Assembly (NCBI GenBank): GCA_002369525.1
Contig: DFFN01000035.1
Coordinates: forward strand, 6,635 to 15,542
Direction: 5' to 3'
Source: Lachnoclostridium sp. UBA3775
GTDB taxonomy: Bacteria > Bacillota > Clostridia > Lachnospirales > Lachnospiraceae
Length of the DNA stretch: 8,908 nucleotides
A program made the translations under genes and the position numbers. Positions 6,994-8,908 of the stretch are shown in pieces. Position 1 is the stretch's first letter; each line of letters begins with the position of its first letter. The notes under the pieces are model-generated. The model saw only the letters and a list, made by a program, of their open reading frames with translations. It was not told where the DNA came from and searched no databases.

Positions 6994-7755
6994 TCAGCTC
7001 ACTTGTACTGTCTCACACAATATCTTCCTCGCATTCATTATCCTGTCCTTGTCCGGTGGATTGATTCCCTGCTCTTCCAGAGAATTGGTCATTCCAAGCT
7101 CTTTCCATTTGAAGAGACCAAGTGTATGGTAAGGCAGCACTTCTGTTTTCTGCACATTTGAAAGACTGTCGATAAACTCTCTGAGCTTCAAAAGATATTC
7201 GTCCTTGTCGGTCCATTCCGGCACAAGCACATGGCGTATCCAGACAGGCTTTTTGATATTCGAGAGATATTTTGCAAGCTCCAGTATGTTCTTATTGGTA
7301 TGACCGGTAAGCTTCTTATGCATCTCGTCATCGATATGCTTGATATCGAGCATTACAAGGTCTGTCATATCCATCAGTTTTTCAAATTTTGAAAAGAAAG
7401 GTTCCTCTTTTGTGAACGGCGAGCCGCTGGTATCGAGGCAGGTATTGATCCCAAGCGCCTTTGCTTTTGTAAAAAGATCAACAAGGAAATCAATCTGCAG
7501 CAGTGCTTCTCCTCCGCTGACCGTGATTCCGCCGGTGTCCTTCCAGTAGGCACGGTATTTGATGGCACGGTTAAGTATATCGGCTGCTGTCATCCACTCG
7601 CCCTTAGCCTCATCGTGCTTCCAGGTGTCAGGATTATGGCAGTAACGGCAGCGCATATCACAGCCCTGCAAAAAGATCAGAAATCTCACTCCGGGTCCGT
7701 CAGCGGAACCGAAGGATTCTAATGAATGTACGTGTCCTTTGATTATATCAGCCAT
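6994..7755 (-). CDS. pflA: pyruvate formate-lyase activating enzyme (radical SAM)
   Basis: Radical S-adenosylmethionine enzyme that abstracts a hydrogen from the C-terminal glycine of pyruvate formate-lyase to create the stable glycyl radical needed for pyruvate plus CoA to acetyl-CoA plus formate. At 253 residues it is close to the E. coli enzyme (246). The [4Fe-4S]-binding CxxxCxxC lies at C32, C36 and C39 (GCDMRCRYCH). SGGE (80-83) is the SAM amino-group contact, and LPYHTLGLFKWKELG near the C-terminus is characteristic of PFL activases rather than of other glycyl-radical activators. The opening GHVHSLESFGSADGPGVRF is also diagnostic. Its target pflB is immediately upstream on the same strand. 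An AAGGAG ribosome site lies about 10 bases before the ATG. The gene has its own promoter after the pflB terminator, so activase and lyase can be made at different levels. Confidence 0.97.
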   Translation of the reverse strand: MADIIKGHVHSLESFGSADGPGVRFLIFLQGCDMRCRYCHNPDTWKHDEAKGEWMTAADILNRAIKYRAYWKDTGGITVSGGEALLQIDFLVDLFTKAKALGINTCLDTSGSPFTKEEPFFSKFEKLMDMTDLVMLDIKHIDDEMHKKLTGHTNKNILELAKYLSNIKKPVWIRHVLVPEWTDKDEYLLKLREFIDSLSNVQKTEVLPYHTLGLFKWKELGMTNSLEEQGINPPDKDRIMNARKILCETVQVS

Positions 7756-7811
7756 TATTAATTTTCTCCTTGATTATTTTACTCTTTCAGACATAAACCC
7801 CGTCTTTTATT

Positions 7812-7840
7812 ATTGTACCATAAGCGGTGTTTAATTGCAA
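7812..7840 (-). promoter_or_regulatory. extended -10 promoter of pflA
   Basis: On the minus strand, TTGCAA (7840-7835) and TACAAT (7817-7812) are 17 bases apart, and TGG directly precedes the -10, giving an extended TGnTACAAT element. Expected start is near 7805, with a leader of about 50 bases to the pflA ATG. The -35 begins two bases after the T-tract of the pflB terminator. No Rex or Fnr operator palindrome is evident. Confidence 0.72.
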
Positions 7841-7841
7841 T

Positions 7842-7874
7842 AAAAACGGGCACCTCCGTTTCCGAAAGTGCCCG
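7842..7874 (-). terminator. intrinsic terminator after pflB
   Basis: On the minus strand, CGGGCAC (7874-7868) and GTGCCCG (7853-7847) form a perfect seven-pair GC-rich stem around a 14-base loop, followed directly by five T (7846-7842) and then ATTG. It stands 42 bases after the pflB stop. There is no T-tract on the other strand, so it acts only on minus-strand transcripts. It separates pflB from the independent pflA promoter. Confidence 0.92.
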
Positions 7875-7915
7875 AAATCTCACTGTTTTGAATCGTTAAG
7901 TATTCAATCCGTATC

Positions 7916-8908
7916 TTACAGGAATGCATGGCAGGTACGTGAGATAACGTCGTCCTGCTGCTCTTTTGTAAGGTCGATGAACTTAACAGCATAACCTGAT
8001 ACACGGATGGTGAAGTTCTGATATTCTTCCTTCTCGGGATGAGCCTGAGCATCAAGAAGCTTTTCAACACCGAATACGTTTACATTAAGGTGATGTGCAC
8101 CCTGTGCGAAGTATCCGTCCATTACGTTTACAAGGTTATCGATACGCTCTGCCTCGGTATTTCCAAGTGCGCCGGGGTTGATGGTCTGGGTATTTGAAAT
8201 ACCATCAAGAGCCCATACATAAGGAATCTTTGCAACCGAGTTAAGAGATGCAAGAAGTCCGCTCTTCTCTGCTCCGTATGAAGGGTTGGCACCGGGTGAA
8301 AGAGGCTCGCCTGATTTTCTTCCGTCGGGAAGAGTACCTGTCTTCTTACCGTAAACAACGTTTGAAGTGATGGTAAGGATAGAGGTTGAAGGCTCAGCGT
8401 CACGATAGGTATGATGCTTCTTAATCTTCTTGATGAAGGTGTCAAGGAGCCATACACCGATCTCGTCGGCTCTGTCATCATCGTTACCGTAGCGAGGGAA
8501 CTCACCTTCGATATCATAATCTACGCAGATGCCGTTCTCGTCGCGGATGGTCTTAACCTTTGCATACTTGATAGCCGAGAGTGAATCGATAACATGTGAG
8601 AAACCTGCAATACCTGTTGCGAAGGTTCTTCTTACATTGGTATCGATGAGAGCAAGCTCAGCTGCCTCATAGTAATACTTATCATGCATATAGTGGATCA
8701 GGTTCAGGCAGTTTACATAGAGATCTGCGAGCCAATCCATCATTACATCGAACTTCTTGATTACCTCGTCATAGTCAAGATACTCCGAGGTGATCGGCTG
8801 ATATGCGGGTGCAACCTGGTTCTTCTCGAGCTCATCCACACCGCCGTTGATAGCGTAAAGGAGGCACTTTGCAAGGTTTGCTCTTGCACCGAAGAACTGC
8901 ATCTCCTT
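7916..8908 (-). CDS. pflB: pyruvate formate-lyase, C-terminal part (5' end beyond window)
   Basis: Glycyl-radical enzyme converting pyruvate and CoA to acetyl-CoA and formate in anaerobic fermentation. 330 codons plus the TAA stop are visible and the frame is open to the window edge. The glycyl-radical loop IRVSGYAVKF is present; the radical glycine (codon 7996-7994) has 25 residues after it, as in E. coli PflB. Other strongly conserved blocks include ARANLAKCLLYAINGGVDE, LTITSNVVYGKKTG and QHLNVNV-like HHLNVNV. By alignment from memory with the roughly 760-residue E. coli protein, the visible part begins about eight residues after the catalytic Cys-Cys pair, which therefore lies just outside. 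The first ATG in the window (8902, MQFFGAR) is internal. The gene ends at a strong terminator and is followed by its activase pflA. Confidence 0.97.
   Translation of the reverse strand, partial: KEMQFFGARANLAKCLLYAINGGVDELEKNQVAPAYQPITSEYLDYDEVIKKFDVMMDWLADLYVNCLNLIHYMHDKYYYEAAELALIDTNVRRTFATGIAGFSHVIDSLSAIKYAKVKTIRDENGICVDYDIEGEFPRYGNDDDRADEIGVWLLDTFIKKIKKHHTYRDAEPSTSILTITSNVVYGKKTGTLPDGRKSGEPLSPGANPSYGAEKSGLLASLNSVAKIPYVWALDGISNTQTINPGALGNTEAERIDNLVNVMDGYFAQGAHHLNVNVFGVEKLLDAQAHPEKEEYQNFTIRVSGYAVKFIDLTKEQQDDVISRTCHAFL

Noticed and set aside
7774..7794. Six-codon frame (MSERVK) in the pflA leader
   Set aside because: No Shine-Dalgarno in front of it and no attenuator-like structure after it; such short frames are expected by chance.
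8902..8908. AAGGAG next to ATG at the right edge, looking like a ribosome site and start for a 328-residue protein
   Set aside because: These bases are the Lys-Glu codons of an internal PflB segment just after the catalytic cysteines, and the spacing to ATG is zero. The gene is cut by the window, not short.
1..8908. CRISPR arrays, tRNA or rRNA genes, insertion sequences, phage attachment sites
   Set aside because: I saw no regularly spaced repeats, cloverleaf-like sequences, transposase or integrase motifs, or paired direct repeats at the edges of the AT-rich block; a computed repeat search was not possible.

Overview
The window reads as a chromosomal segment of a low-to-moderate-GC, strictly fermentative Gram-positive anaerobe, most likely a Lachnospiraceae-type clostridium. 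The basis is a formate-lyase system (pflB and pflA), a RecD2-type helicase, an MreB/Mbl-type actin and a BspA-like leucine-rich-repeat protein. The family assignment is an inference from protein resemblance. Every supported gene is on the minus strand, so transcription runs from high to low coordinates. No stretch longer than 300 bases lacks a gene; the longest gap is 225 bases (6091-6315).

Right part (8908 to 6316). The C-terminal part of pyruvate formate-lyase (pflB, cut by the window edge) carries the glycyl-radical site and ends at a strong intrinsic terminator. A separate extended -10 promoter then drives pflA, the radical-SAM activating enzyme. A LolD/MacB-type ABC ATPase starts 18 bases after pflA with no terminator between, so it is probably co-transcribed with it.

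Middle part (6315 to 2817). This is a visibly AT-richer block with its own sigma-A promoter. It encodes a membrane-anchored, extracytoplasmic leucine-rich-repeat protein followed by two different FtsX/MacB-type permeases, with gaps of only 5 and 6 bases. Together with the upstream ATPase these could form a heterodimeric, LolCDE- or Vex-like mechanotransmission ABC machine with a dedicated extracellular LRR partner. I do not recognise this exact combination as a named system. The leader of this operon has a strong Shine-Dalgarno that does not sit in front of the LRR start codon. It also has a short CxxC-encoding frame that ends in a run of nine A at an ATGA overlap with the LRR gene, which suggests translational coupling or slippage. 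The operon ends in an AT-rich hairpin with a T-tract, and the -10 box of the next gene lies in the hairpin loop.

Left part (2804 to 1). An mreB-family gene without mreC or mreD beside it is followed one base later by recD2, whose last part runs off the window.
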